Assembly: GCA_964654665.1 (NCBI GenBank)
Contig: CAZZKV010000020.1
Location: 1 to 51,886, forward strand
Source of the DNA: CALCKU01 sp964654665
GTDB taxonomy: Bacteria > Pseudomonadota > Alphaproteobacteria > Caulobacterales > Maricaulaceae
Direction of reading: 5' to 3'
Length of the DNA stretch: 51,886 nucleotides
Made by a program: the position numbers and the translations under genes. Under the pieces are notes generated by a model. It did no database searches, was not told where the DNA came from, and saw only the letters and a program-made list of their open reading frames with translations. This document shows, piece after piece, positions 1-8,182 of this stretch (position 1 is the stretch's first letter; every line of letters begins with the position of its first letter).

Positions 1-116
1 GAATCAGCCAATACTAAACTAATGATTATGGAAATCAGCGCCGAACCAATTGCGGATGCAAGCCATATAGGAAATTGAGGCAATGGGTTTTGTACTTGAA
101 AAATTACAGAAATCAT
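1..116 (-). CDS. N-terminus of a membrane protein, cut by the window edge
   Basis: An ATG at 116 on the minus strand, preceded by a good ribosome binding site (AAGGG), opens a frame of 38 codons that runs off the window. It reads MISVIFQVQNPLPQFPIW and then a hydrophobic stretch (about residues 17-36) that looks like a first transmembrane helix. It starts 17 bases after the stop of the sugar dehydrogenase gene on the same strand, so the two are probably cotranscribed. Too little is visible to name a family. Confidence 0.55.
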   Translation of the reverse strand, partial: MISVIFQVQNPLPQFPIWLASAIGSALISIIISLVLAD

Positions 117-133
117 ATTTACCCTTGAATTTT

Positions 134-1267
134 TTACTCTTTTGGTTTTATTCGTAACAATTTCCCATTTTGAGGATCATCGGTTAATACTAAAACAGCG
201 CCGCTGCTTTCTGTTCGAACATCTCGAATGCGGACGTCCAAATCGGTTAGTAAGCGGATTTCGCCGATAACAGCTCCATTTTCAAGGTCAAGGCGGCGAA
301 GGTCGCGGGATGCAAGACCACCAACAAGCGCGTCACCCTGCCATTCGGGGAAAAGATCACCGCGATAGATTGTAAGTCCGCTCGGGGCAATCGATGGCGT
401 CCAAATGTGATTAGGGGGTTTCATACCGTCATAGGTTTTGAACGGGGAAATTTTTGCACCGTTATAATCAAGGCCATAAGTGGCAATGGGCCAGCCATAA
501 TTTTCCCCGCCTTGGGTGATATTAAGCTCATCCCCGCCGCGCGGGCCATGTTCATGGGTCCATAATGTTTGTGTTTCAGAATCATAATGTGCCCCTTGAA
601 CATTGCGATGTCCCATTGAATATGTTTGCGGTCTTGCGCCAAATTGGGATTTATAAGGATTATCCAACGGTACGCCGCCGTCTCGGTTAAGGCGAATTAT
701 TTTCCCAAGATGTGAACTTAAATCTTGAGCGGCTTCACGATAGGCAAATCCATCACCCAGTGTTAAAATCAAAGTGTTGTCAGGTAGAAATACAATTCGT
801 CCGCCAAAATGGGATGCGGCCATTTTGGGAGGGCCGGAGCGAAAGATAACCAATGAATTATTAAGAGAATTATCCCCCAAAACCGCACGTATCAATGCCG
901 TACCATTCGCATCATTTGTCCCATAAGCGTAAGAGAGGTAAACATGGTTTGTATCTGCAAAATTCGGGGCAATAACAACATCTAATAATCCCCCTTGACC
1001 TGCTGTGAAAATATTTTCGGGTAATCCGCTAATTTTTGTTTTTGTTCCGTTAGTGATACGCCATAATTGGCCATTTTTTTCGGTAATAAGAAAACTTCCA
1101 TCAGGTAACTCTGCCACGGCCCAAGGTGAACTCAAGTTTTCAACAACCGTTTCAACGTTAAAGTCCGAAGATGGATAGCTGGATAAATTCGGAGCCGGTT
1201 GCGGTTCAAGGCACGCCGTTAAGAGTAAACTAGGTAAAAATGAAACCAGAAAGAGGTTATATCTCAT
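134..1267 (-). CDS. PQQ-dependent sugar dehydrogenase family lipoprotein (GSDH)
   Basis: Glucose/sorbosone dehydrogenase-type six-bladed beta-propeller, 377 residues, the usual length for the Yli-type aldose dehydrogenases. These use PQQ to oxidise aldoses in the periplasm. The first 19 residues form a lipoprotein signal with lipobox LLTAC, so the product is probably anchored to a membrane facing the periplasm. Family motifs in order: SSPWAVAELPDG and FLITEKNGQLWRI (about 45-70), GQGGLLDVVIAPNF, HFGGRIVFLPD followed by LTLGDG (about 153-173), LGKIIRLNRDG, SMGHRNVQG, HEHGPRGGDELN, and PSIAPSGLTIY. The actual sugar cannot be read from the sequence. The partial membrane gene at 1-116 follows on the same strand. 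Confidence 0.88.
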   Translation of the reverse strand: MRYNLFLVSFLPSLLLTACLEPQPAPNLSSYPSSDFNVETVVENLSSPWAVAELPDGSFLITEKNGQLWRITNGTKTKISGLPENIFTAGQGGLLDVVIAPNFADTNHVYLSYAYGTNDANGTALIRAVLGDNSLNNSLVIFRSGPPKMAASHFGGRIVFLPDNTLILTLGDGFAYREAAQDLSSHLGKIIRLNRDGGVPLDNPYKSQFGARPQTYSMGHRNVQGAHYDSETQTLWTHEHGPRGGDELNITQGGENYGWPIATYGLDYNGAKISPFKTYDGMKPPNHIWTPSIAPSGLTIYRGDLFPEWQGDALVGGLASRDLRRLDLENGAVIGEIRLLTDLDVRIRDVRTESSGAVLVLTDDPQNGKLLRIKPKE

Positions 1268-1334
1268 TTCAATCTCCGAATTGACGTTATAGCTATCCTT
1301 AGTCCATTATACAGCGATATAAAAGGAGTCTGTC

Positions 1335-1817
1335 GTGACATTTGTTAAAACCCTTTTCCGCCATCTTGGATTTTTATTGATCAGTGCCGTGGTTACAACG
1401 ATCATTGCCACATTTTTACAGACACAACGCGTTATTGGGAATCTATCCGATATTGGCGTCTCTGTGTCATTGTGGAAGCGGTTAGGTATGAGTTTTTATG
1501 ACATAACACATCTGGGTACTATTTATATAATATTTATTACCTTAGCATTGTTAGGGGCCTTTTTAACGTCTGGAATTGTGTTTCACTTTGTCAAGTTTGG
1601 ACGAAGTTTAATATATGTTATGGCAGGAGCCATAGCTATATTTGTGATGTTGATGTTGATGAAGCGGGCTTTTTTCGATGTTCACCTTATAGCCGGAGCC
1701 CGGGACGGGGCAGGTATTATGTGGCAAATGCTAGCGGGAGCAATTGGCGGGTTTACGTTTGCTCGTTTAACTCGCAGCCGTAATGCACCAATTAGGGTCG
1801 TGATGTCAGGAACATAA
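1335..1817 (+). CDS. Small four-helix membrane protein, function unknown
   Basis: A 160-residue protein with four clear hydrophobic segments, at about residues 10-30, 58-85, 90-110 and 127-145, with short polar loops and a basic C-terminus (RLTRSRN). The start is GTG at 1335, supported by the ribosome binding site AAAGGAG seven bases upstream. No enzymatic motif is visible and I do not recognise the family. It is transcribed divergently from the sugar dehydrogenase lipoprotein across 67 bases and converges on phhA with only about 20 bases between stops. Confidence 0.7.
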   Translation: MTFVKTLFRHLGFLLISAVVTTIIATFLQTQRVIGNLSDIGVSVSLWKRLGMSFYDITHLGTIYIIFITLALLGAFLTSGIVFHFVKFGRSLIYVMAGAIAIFVMLMLMKRAFFDVHLIAGARDGAGIMWQMLAGAIGGFTFARLTRSRNAPIRVVMSGT

Positions 1818-1838
1818 GGATGAGGACGAGGCTTTGGC

Positions 1839-2714
1839 CTAACTATGAGCTAACCGTCCGCCGGAATTTGCATAATATTGGTTGCCGCGTGTATAGAATT
1901 TGTCTCTGGGCAGAGTATCATCGACGGCTATCACATGTTTATCTCTAGACATCTGTTCATAAAGCGGTCCGAAATCCTGATAGGTTGTTTCCAGAAGTTC
2001 TTCAAAACTATCAATGGCAAAATACACTTGTTGAAAATCGTCAATGCGATAATTTGTATGCATAACCCGCGTTAGATCAAAATGGATACGGTTAGGGGAG
2101 GGGTCGTCAAGAGCAAAAACGGATTCTGTTCGTGATGATACAATACCAGCCCCGTAAATACGCATACCCGTCTCTGTTTTTATCAGCCCAAATTCTACTG
2201 TATACCAATAAAGGCGTGCCAGATTTTTCAGGCAATCATGGCGTAACGCTCTCAGACCGCCCTGTCCGTAGGCTTGCATATAATCCGCGAAAATCGGTTG
2301 GGCGAGCAAAGGGACATGGCCGAAAATATCGTGAAAAATATCAGGTTCTTGTAGATAATCCATCTGGTGGCGTCCGCGAATAAACCGGCCTGCCGGAAAT
2401 CGTCTATTGGCGAGATGTTCGAAAAATATTTCATCAGGAACAAGGTGTGGAACCATGATGACGGTCCAGCCTGTTAGAGTATATAAAGCGTCGTTTAAGC
2501 GGTCTAAATTCGGAATACCACCATTGTTGAGGTTAAGCGCCTTAAGTCCAATAAAGAAATCATCAACAGCACGCCCTTTGAGTAAACGGACTTGTTGGTC
2601 ATAAAGTGTGGACCATATGGCATGTTCATCTGCGCTATAGCGTTCCCATTTTTGGGCGATCGTAAAATCTGCAGCCGGTGTTTGTTCTGCAATAACGGGG
2701 TCGATAATATCCAT
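1839..2714 (-). CDS. phhA: Phenylalanine 4-monooxygenase (tetrahydropterin-dependent)
   Basis: Hydroxylates L-phenylalanine to L-tyrosine using Fe(II), tetrahydropterin and oxygen. The 291 residues correspond to the bacterial catalytic-domain-only form. The iron ligands are visible: His128 and His133 in HDIFGHVPLL and Glu174 in WYTVEFGLI. The N-terminal segment before residue 100 matches the usual prokaryotic layout. AGGAAG lies just upstream of the ATG at 2714. It is divergent from a methyltransferase gene across about 110 bases. No pterin carbinolamine dehydratase (phhB) or tyrosine degradation gene lies next to it. Confidence 0.95.
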   Translation of the reverse strand: MDIIDPVIAEQTPAADFTIAQKWERYSADEHAIWSTLYDQQVRLLKGRAVDDFFIGLKALNLNNGGIPNLDRLNDALYTLTGWTVIMVPHLVPDEIFFEHLANRRFPAGRFIRGRHQMDYLQEPDIFHDIFGHVPLLAQPIFADYMQAYGQGGLRALRHDCLKNLARLYWYTVEFGLIKTETGMRIYGAGIVSSRTESVFALDDPSPNRIHFDLTRVMHTNYRIDDFQQVYFAIDSFEELLETTYQDFGPLYEQMSRDKHVIAVDDTLPRDKFYTRGNQYYANSGGRLAHS

Positions 2715-2823
2715 AGATTTAACTTCCTGTATCTATGTAAATTATAGCTGAATTAAATGTATAATTTCATATGTAAAATGTTGGGTTTATGGGGATGAAA
2801 TTGCGACTCGCGTTATATTTGTT

Positions 2824-3837
2824 GTGATGAACGACAGAGTTTCTCCTAAACTTCTTGGCAAATGCGGTTTGGGGCGTCATGAAAGTATCATGGAGAATAT
2901 ACCTGAAAAGACAGCTGCTGATTGGGGCAATTATTGGCAAGGGCGTGCTGCATCCAGGGCCGGCGCGGCTCTTGTTGGAGTCGGGATAGAGAATAATGCG
3001 GATATTGAAACCCATTGGATGGCTTTCTTTTCCAAACAACGTAAAACAGCATCCCTATTGGACGTAGCTTGCGGAGCCGGGTCGGTTATTGGTATGGCTA
3101 TATCAGCAGGTTTGAATGATATTTCAGGCGTGGATATTTCCAGTGATGCCATTGTGACCCTTAAAACGACATATCCTTTGGTTAAGGCTAAAACTGGACA
3201 GGCTAGCGCATTACCCTTTGAGGATCAGAGTTTTGATGTCGTTACAAGCCAATTTGGATTCGAATATGATGATGCTGTGAAGGCGGTTAAAGATATGGCC
3301 CGGGTGCTCAAATCAGACGGACAGTTTCATGCTGTTTGCCATAAGAGACAAAGCGTTATTTCTCGTGAAGTTCACAGTAAGGCTGATGTGGCGGGCCAAA
3401 TTTTGGAATCGGATTTTATTGAGGCAGCCAAAACGGTTTTCACGATCGATATGACCGGCGGAGAGGATGCTGAATTTTCTACAGCGGCTCAGAATTTTTC
3501 ACCCAAACAAGCCCGTGTTATGGCGCTTGCGAAACAATCGGGTGGACTGGCTGCCCATCTTTATCAAGGCACACAGACATTGTTTGAAAACCGCAAAGCA
3601 TATGACTTAACCGATATAACGGATTGGCTAGATGGTATGGAATCTGAAATTAAGGCCTTTTATGGCCGTATGACGGGTATGCTTAATGCCGCTTTGTCTG
3701 AGGCTGATATTATGGCTATAACGGGTGCGTTGCATGACGGAGGTGTAATGTGTGAAGAGGTTGTCGATATTGTTGATACAGGCCGAGGGGGTGCGTTGGG
3801 GTGCGTAATTTCCGGTGTTAAAGCGATATCTGTCTAG
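2824..3837 (+). CDS. Class I SAM-dependent methyltransferase
   Basis: Rossmann-type methyltransferase with motif I LLDVACGAGSVIGMA, the acidic end of strand 2 GVDISSDAI, motif II-like ASALPFEDQSFDVVTSQFGFEY, and a MARVLKSDGQF segment, all typical of the Methyltransf_11/25 group. The C-terminal half (about residues 190-337) is mostly helical and probably forms the substrate lid; the substrate is unknown. The GTG at 2824 (followed by ATG at 2827) has no ribosome binding site. The in-frame ATG at 2890 (MENIPEKTAADWGNYW) is a reasonable alternative giving 315 residues. It is divergent from phhA but has no evident functional link to it. Confidence 0.8.
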   Translation: MMNDRVSPKLLGKCGLGRHESIMENIPEKTAADWGNYWQGRAASRAGAALVGVGIENNADIETHWMAFFSKQRKTASLLDVACGAGSVIGMAISAGLNDISGVDISSDAIVTLKTTYPLVKAKTGQASALPFEDQSFDVVTSQFGFEYDDAVKAVKDMARVLKSDGQFHAVCHKRQSVISREVHSKADVAGQILESDFIEAAKTVFTIDMTGGEDAEFSTAAQNFSPKQARVMALAKQSGGLAAHLYQGTQTLFENRKAYDLTDITDWLDGMESEIKAFYGRMTGMLNAALSEADIMAITGALHDGGVMCEEVVDIVDTGRGGALGCVISGVKAISV

Positions 3838-3926
3838 ACGCTGTTCTTGCCACTGTCTTTTTTTCTCTTTAGCGTTTATACTCACTAGGCTGAATGGGCG
3901 TGGGCTCGGTAAAATAGGAGGATATT

Positions 3927-4856
3927 ATGTGTTTAAATCATAGTCATGAAATTGCGGGGACGAAAGAGGATAAAAAAATATTAGAACGTAGACGTCTTGT
4001 TCAAGGTCTAGCTGCGGGCGGTGTTTTAGCTGTGACAGGTGCTAATTTATCTGGGTGTGCGACGAATCCTGAGACTGGGGCCAAACAATTGCTTTTAGTT
4101 GGTGATAGCCAGCTTAGCCAGATGGCAGCCGCATCATGGGCCGATGTTAAGCAAAAAACACCAACATCCAATGACCCGCGCTATACATCGCGTTTGCGTA
4201 ATATCGGGTCTCGTATTTCGCGTGGTGCGAATAAACATAATGAAAAATGGGATTATGCTGTTTTTGATCAAGATACGCGGAATGCTTTTGTTCTTCCGGG
4301 TAATCGGGTTGGGTTTTATAAAGGGATGATGGATTTTGCTGATAATGATGACCAGATCGCTGGTATTATGGGGCATGAAGTTGGCCATGTGACAGGCCGT
4401 CATGCGGCAGAACGGGTTAGTCAGCAAATGGCGGGTCAATTAGCCGTCGTTGGTGGAACGATATTAGCCGGGACGCAAGGGGCTAAGCGGTGTGGACAAT
4501 ATCAGGGAGCGCAACGCAATCAATGTTTGAATTCGGCCCGGCGTAATACACAGTTGATTAATGGTGCATTGGGTATGGGTTTCCAACTGGGTGTAATCTT
4601 GCCCTTTTCACGCCGTCATGAAAGCCAATCTGACTTGCTTGGAGCAAAATATATGCAAAAAGCGGGTTACGATCCTTATCAATCTGTGAAGTTATGGGAA
4701 AAAATGGCAGCGAATAGCCCGCGCAGGCAGCCCGAGTTTTTATCTACACATCCGGATCCAGCCCGCAGGGCACGCGACCTGCATAATTATATCGCTTACC
4801 AAGAGAAATTAGGGTCTCAGGGATGGCAATCCATTAAGCTACCGAAAAAGAGCTAA
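3927..4856 (+). CDS. M48-family zinc metalloprotease, periplasmic lipoprotein
   Basis: Zinc peptidase of the M48 (BepA/LoiP-like) group, which degrades or helps fold outer-membrane and periplasmic proteins. The zinc motif HEVGHVTGRHAAE is at about residues 149-161. The third ligand is probably the Glu in the later SRRHESQSDLLGAKYM segment. The N-terminus carries ERRRLVQGL followed by a hydrophobic run and lipobox LSGC, so it looks like a twin-arginine-type lipoprotein signal. The C-terminus has the family ending FLSTHPDPARRARDL. The ribosome binding site AGGAGG precedes the ATG. The gene is followed by tRNA-His on the same strand. No C-terminal TPR domain is present. Confidence 0.9.
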   Translation: MCLNHSHEIAGTKEDKKILERRRLVQGLAAGGVLAVTGANLSGCATNPETGAKQLLLVGDSQLSQMAAASWADVKQKTPTSNDPRYTSRLRNIGSRISRGANKHNEKWDYAVFDQDTRNAFVLPGNRVGFYKGMMDFADNDDQIAGIMGHEVGHVTGRHAAERVSQQMAGQLAVVGGTILAGTQGAKRCGQYQGAQRNQCLNSARRNTQLINGALGMGFQLGVILPFSRRHESQSDLLGAKYMQKAGYDPYQSVKLWEKMAANSPRRQPEFLSTHPDPARRARDLHNYIAYQEKLGSQGWQSIKLPKKS

Positions 4857-4920
4857 TCGGTAGGAATTTTTCTTGATAGACGGGTGTCCTTCGGTTAGAG
4901 GGGCTCCGCATATTAGGTTA

Positions 4921-4997
4921 GCCGCCTTAGCTCAGTTGGTTAGAGCGCCGGTTTGTGGAACCGGAGGTCCTTGGTTCGAGACCAAGAGGCGGTACCA
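4921..4997 (+). tRNA. tRNA-His (anticodon GTG), lacking the G-1:C73 identity pair
   Basis: A full cloverleaf folds by eye: acceptor GCCGCCT / AGGCGGT, D-stem GCTC/GAGC, anticodon stem CCGGT/ACCGG with loop TTGTGGA (anticodon GTG at 4955-4957), and T-stem CTTGG/CCAAG with loop TTCGAGA. CCA is encoded at 4995-4997. The base before G1 is A (4920), base 72 is U and the discriminator 73 is A, so the otherwise near-universal G-1:C73 of tRNA-His is absent and position 1:72 is a G:U wobble. This state is known from a clade of Alphaproteobacteria that includes Caulobacter, and it supports the taxonomic placement. Confidence 0.97.
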
Positions 4998-5069
4998 AAT
5001 AAGAAACCGTGTATGGCTAACCCCATCCAATAATTGGTTGAGTGAAAAAGACGGTTATTTAGCTGAAAT

Positions 5070-5454
5070 TTTATAGAAGCAACGCCGCGCTGGTTAATAG
5101 CGATGGCGTTTGTAAACTCGAGACAATCGATTAAAGAATTCGGATCATCAGCATCAAAGACGCCAGAAATTTGCGTTTCTGCTAATTTGCCATCTACAAT
5201 AGTAATTCGTAGTCGATTCTAGCGATTAAATTGTTCAATGATATACGATAGCCGGTCGCTTTGAAAAATCAATTGGTCAATCCGGCCAACGTCACAGCTT
5301 TAACATTTTTAGCAGCAATTCGAACAGTTTTTTCGGAGGGGATAATATCAACTTTCTGGCCTGCTACTGGTAACGAAATAGCCGGTAGGTCTGCCAACCG
5401 GCGTTGATATGAAACCCTTCTTGGCGGAATTCGAATGTAGTAAAAAATGTTCAA
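5070..5454 (-). pseudogene. Broken 3' half of a FecR-family anti-sigma regulator
   Basis: Minus-strand translation shows the typical C-terminal half of FecR, split over two frames. The first frame gives VAGQKVDIIPSEKTVRIAA (about 5400-5300). After a small deletion or frameshift near 5285 the second frame gives QLIFQSDRLSYIIEQFNR, an in-frame TAG at 5221-5219 where family members carry Tyr, and then NRLRITIVDGKLAETQ and ISGVFDADDPNSL. The N-terminal half, the transmembrane segment and any partner ECF sigma or TonB receptor gene are missing. The upstream end abuts the stop of the IclR gene. I infer a decayed remnant of an iron or glycan uptake regulation locus. Confidence 0.75.
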
Positions 5455-5478
5455 TGCGATGTTGGATAAGGGCGCTAT

Positions 5479-6309
5479 CTAACTTTCATTGTCATCGAAT
5501 GATGCCGTTTCCAATATATCTTCAGTTATTGTCGGGGGTAGATTGGAAATTAAGGCGTCCATTGAATTCAAAATAACCTGTTTTTCATGTGAAATTTTGG
5601 CATGAGGGCCGGCAACAGCAAGGGATAATCGCGGCTTATCACCTTGTGTTGGTATGGACATAGCCAAGCCTGAAGCGCCGTTGGTCGACTCGCCTTTAGA
5701 ATAGGCATAGCCGTTTTTGCGAACGAAATCTATATGCCTCCCGGCACTGGCGGCTGTCGATTTCCATGTCTCGTTTTTTGTTAAAACCTGTGTTTTATGG
5801 ATAAGTTTTTGTATTTCGTTCTCTGTCTCACTTGCCAAGAGTGACCAACCTGTCGCACTGCATACAAGCGGCCTTAGTGATCCTGTTTCCACATGATCCC
5901 GCATAATACCGCCCGCATGTTCCACCATAATATATTGCGAATACAGTCTGTTTCGCATGGAGAGTACAACCGTTTGCTGGGTCTGATGTTGCAAGTCTTG
6001 TAAAGCGGTTTGTATATTGGCTGCGGCTGGGTTTTTCTGGCTACGCCATGCACTGAGGTAATGTAATCTGAGTGTCGGATAATAAGTTCGTTTGTCTGGA
6101 TTATACACTAAATATCCCATATCCGAGAGAAACCGGACAAGGACGGACAGGCTGGATTGCGGGATATTTAAGGCGTCCATCATTTCACTGATAGAAGCAT
6201 CCTGTTGAATATCTGCGAAAAATTCGAACACAGTCAAGGTTCGAAAGGCACTCTTAATAACGTCCTCGGTTCCGTCAAACCGTTGAAATTGAGATGAATT
6301 ATCAGCCAT
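5479..6309 (-). CDS. IclR-family transcriptional regulator
   Basis: A 276-residue IclR-type regulator. The N-terminal winged helix-turn-helix spans about residues 15-80 (FRTLTVFEFFADIQ, then ISEMMDALNIPQSSLSVLV, then GYLVYNPDKRTYYP). The C-terminal effector-binding domain follows (about 95-260), with the family segment SATGWSLLAS and the YAYSKGESTNGASGLAMSIP stretch. IclR proteins usually control nearby catabolic genes in response to a small organic acid or aromatic. Plausible targets here are the ABM monooxygenase and the GST that follow upstream at 6841-8022 on the same strand, but an unannotated 530-base gap separates them. No strong ribosome binding site is visible before the ATG. Confidence 0.88.
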   Translation of the reverse strand: MADNSSQFQRFDGTEDVIKSAFRTLTVFEFFADIQQDASISEMMDALNIPQSSLSVLVRFLSDMGYLVYNPDKRTYYPTLRLHYLSAWRSQKNPAAANIQTALQDLQHQTQQTVVLSMRNRLYSQYIMVEHAGGIMRDHVETGSLRPLVCSATGWSLLASETENEIQKLIHKTQVLTKNETWKSTAASAGRHIDFVRKNGYAYSKGESTNGASGLAMSIPTQGDKPRLSLAVAGPHAKISHEKQVILNSMDALISNLPPTITEDILETASFDDNES

Positions 6310-6480
6310 AAGGGTACAATTTTTATTTTAATGTTAAAAAGACGGCTACAACCGGGGTCCGTTAATCTAGAAAACAGAAACTGAATAATAAATGTCAATT
6401 CCCTTAAGTCTTAATTGTAATTATAAGAGGGTCAGTCACCAACATATCGATTAATGGCTGGTATGTCATTTTCCTGATTT

Positions 6481-6776
6481 AAACTTTAATGACCGGTTCG
6501 CCAAAATGCCCAGGCCTGTGAACAAAGCCAAGTTTAGGAAGTGCACGGTATTCACACATCAGACCCTATTGCTTACTTTGAGTTTTGTAACACTCGGCAC
6601 TAACCGCCAGAATTTCGCCAATCCGCCCGAATGAGGAACACAGGTGTAGTTAAAATTACGTGGATCAGGGCTTTTAATCATTACCAAATCTCTAGAATTA
6701 ATCGAGTAAGCCTGACGCGCGAACAAACACTTCATATGTTTTTGGCGTGGTTTCGGGATGTCATTTCATGCAAGGT
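6481..6776 (-). pseudogene. Probable decayed coding remnant in the 6310-6840 gap
   Basis: The 530-base gap between the IclR and ABM genes holds no intact gene. On the minus strand protein-like pieces appear in different frames: TPKTYEVFVRASG (near 6740), then a 59-codon piece from 6735 to 6559 containing RDLVMIKSPDPRNFNY and LAKFWRLVPSVTKLKV, then CEYRALPKLGFVHRPGHF followed by GEPVIKV and a stop (near 6555-6483). The shifts between frames and internal stops look like a degraded enzyme gene. I cannot name the family. The remaining 6310-6480 is AT-rich, with nothing I can support. Confidence 0.35.
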
Positions 6777-6840
6777 CATCACAATCCTCTTCGTTAATTG
6801 ATTGATAAGCCTTATAGAGCGGAACTTAGTCGGTAATCCG

Positions 6841-7128
6841 TTAAGCTATATGATCAAGTTGTTGAGATAACGGTGGTTCGCGCAAAATAGCCATTAATGC
6901 CGCTGGATCACGGTTTTGACTACTCCACTCGCGGTAAGCTTGGTGGCTTTCAATACTATCCCATTCTTCATATATGGTAAATATATTGGTCTTTGGGTCC
7001 CCTGCCGCCCGTAATAATAGACAGCCTTCACGTTTTGATGTTTGTGGTAGAAGGGTCTGAATCATCCCCTTTAAATCATCATAATGACCATCGGATGCTT
7101 TGAATGTAACGATAACAACTATAGGCAT
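6841..7128 (-). CDS. ABM-domain monooxygenase (putative quinol monooxygenase)
   Basis: A 95-residue dimeric ferredoxin-like-fold protein of the antibiotic biosynthesis monooxygenase (YgiN-like) group. The pattern is typical: IVVIVTFKASDGHYDDLKGM at the N-terminus, then SKREGCLLLRA and FTIYEEWDSIESHQAYREW. Members act as cofactor-independent monooxygenases on quinols or polyketides, or as stress proteins; the substrate cannot be read here. A strong AGGAGG precedes the ATG at 7128. It follows the GST gene after 36 bases on the same strand, so a two-gene operon is likely. Confidence 0.85.
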   Translation of the reverse strand: MPIVVIVTFKASDGHYDDLKGMIQTLLPQTSKREGCLLLRAAGDPKTNIFTIYEEWDSIESHQAYREWSSQNRDPAALMAILREPPLSQQLDHIA

Positions 7129-7164
7129 AATGCCTCCTGTCTTATATTTTAATTTAGTTTTGGG

Positions 7165-8022
7165 TTATGTATAAATTTTATGATCAAAATCGCTGGCATC
7201 ATGCCGTTCTGTCAGGCGTTTTTCTTCTGGGCCTGAAGTTATATTAACAATCCGTCCGCGGCGTGCAGCATCCCGTTTTGTGATATGTTCAGCCCATCGC
7301 CGTACATGGGTATAAGATTTAACATCTAGGAACTCGGCTGCATTATATCCGTTTTGCAGAACTAAAGCGGAATACCATGGCCAAATAGCGATATCGGCAA
7401 TAGTATATTCGTTTCCGCAAACATATATATTATCAGCCAAGCGTTTATCCAGAACGTCGAGTTGTCGTTTAACCTCCATTGTGTAGCGATTAATTGGATA
7501 TTCAAATCGTTCTGGTGCATATTTATAAAAATGACCAAACCCGCCGCCTAAATAAGCTGCCGAGCCGACCTGCCAAAATAACCACGATAAGCATTCGGCT
7601 TGTGCAGAAATATTTGTTGGTAAAAATGCATCAAATTTTTTCGCCAAATATAATAATATAGCACCGGATTCAAAAACCCGTGTTGGTGTGGGTGTACTAT
7701 GGTCCATAAGGGCTGGAATTTTAGAATTTGGATTAATGTCGACAAACCCGCTGCCGAATTGATCACCGTCTAATATCTCTATCATATGAGCATCATATTC
7801 AGCCCCGGCATGTCCTAACGCTAATAATTCTTCGAGCATGACCGTAACTTTTACACCATTAGGCGTGCCTTTTGAATAAAGTTGTAGCGGATGTTTTCCG
7901 ATCGGTAGAATTTTTTCATGTGTTGCTCCGGCGGTCGGGCGATTCGTCTTTGCCCATGCGCCGCCATTCTCTGCGTCAAATGTCCAGACTTTCGGTGGAG
8001 TGTATTTTGTTGACGGCTTCAT
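7165..8022 (-). CDS. yghU: YghU-type glutathione S-transferase / disulfide-bond oxidoreductase
   Basis: A glutathione S-transferase of the nu class (YghU/YfcG), which reduces disulfides or organic hydroperoxides using two glutathiones. The family signature TPNGVKVTVMLEELLALG is present, along with the FESGAILLYLAKKF segment of the thioredoxin-like domain and the YTIADIAIWPW helix of the C-terminal domain. I chose the start MKPSTKYTPPKVWTFD at 8022 because GGAAAGGAC lies eight bases upstream. This gives 285 residues, close to E. coli YghU; an in-frame ATG at 8067 would add 15 residues. Upstream lies an inverted repeat at 8081-8104. Confidence 0.9.
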   Translation of the reverse strand: MKPSTKYTPPKVWTFDAENGGAWAKTNRPTAGATHEKILPIGKHPLQLYSKGTPNGVKVTVMLEELLALGHAGAEYDAHMIEILDGDQFGSGFVDINPNSKIPALMDHSTPTPTRVFESGAILLYLAKKFDAFLPTNISAQAECLSWLFWQVGSAAYLGGGFGHFYKYAPERFEYPINRYTMEVKRQLDVLDKRLADNIYVCGNEYTIADIAIWPWYSALVLQNGYNAAEFLDVKSYTHVRRWAEHITKRDAARRGRIVNITSGPEEKRLTERHDASDFDHKIYT

Positions 8023-8080
8023 GGGTGTCCTTTCCAATATACCAATAATTGGGTATAGTATTCCCATTAATCGATCAAAT

Positions 8081-8104
8081 AAAAAGTTCCAAATAGAACC
8101 TTTT
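8081..8104. promoter_or_regulatory. Inverted repeat, candidate operator upstream of yghU
   Basis: Arms AAAAAGTTC (8081-8089) and GAACCTTTT (8096-8104) match in eight of nine positions around a six-base spacer CAAATA. It lies about 60 bases upstream of the chosen yghU start, where a regulator would bind. The IclR protein encoded at 5479-6309 is the obvious local candidate, but no binding evidence exists. Confidence 0.4.
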
Positions 8105-8182
8105 GTTGGTGCGGAATTCTATAATCCTTGTCTGCAATATGTTTTGGATCATGAATTTGAACTCTAATTTACTGCGCCAGCT

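Noticed and set aside
2767..3039. 90-codon minus-strand open frame opposite the methyltransferase start
   Set aside because: No ribosome binding site or family features; the methyltransferase motifs lie on the other strand.
4845..4858. Shared GAAAAAGAGCTAAT with the duplication at 30661-30694
   Set aside because: Both encode Lys-Lys-Ser-stop type endings; the match is short and best explained by chance.
4921..4997. tRNA-His as attachment site of an integrated element
   Set aside because: No integrase and no second copy of the tRNA 3' end were seen in the following region.
4873..5076. 67-codon plus-strand open frame over the tRNA
   Set aside because: It runs straight through tRNA-His and has no protein features.
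5269..5454. 61-codon minus-strand open frame as a separate small gene
   Set aside because: Its sequence is the middle of FecR and the frame ends at the lesion that breaks the homology; it is part of the pseudogene.
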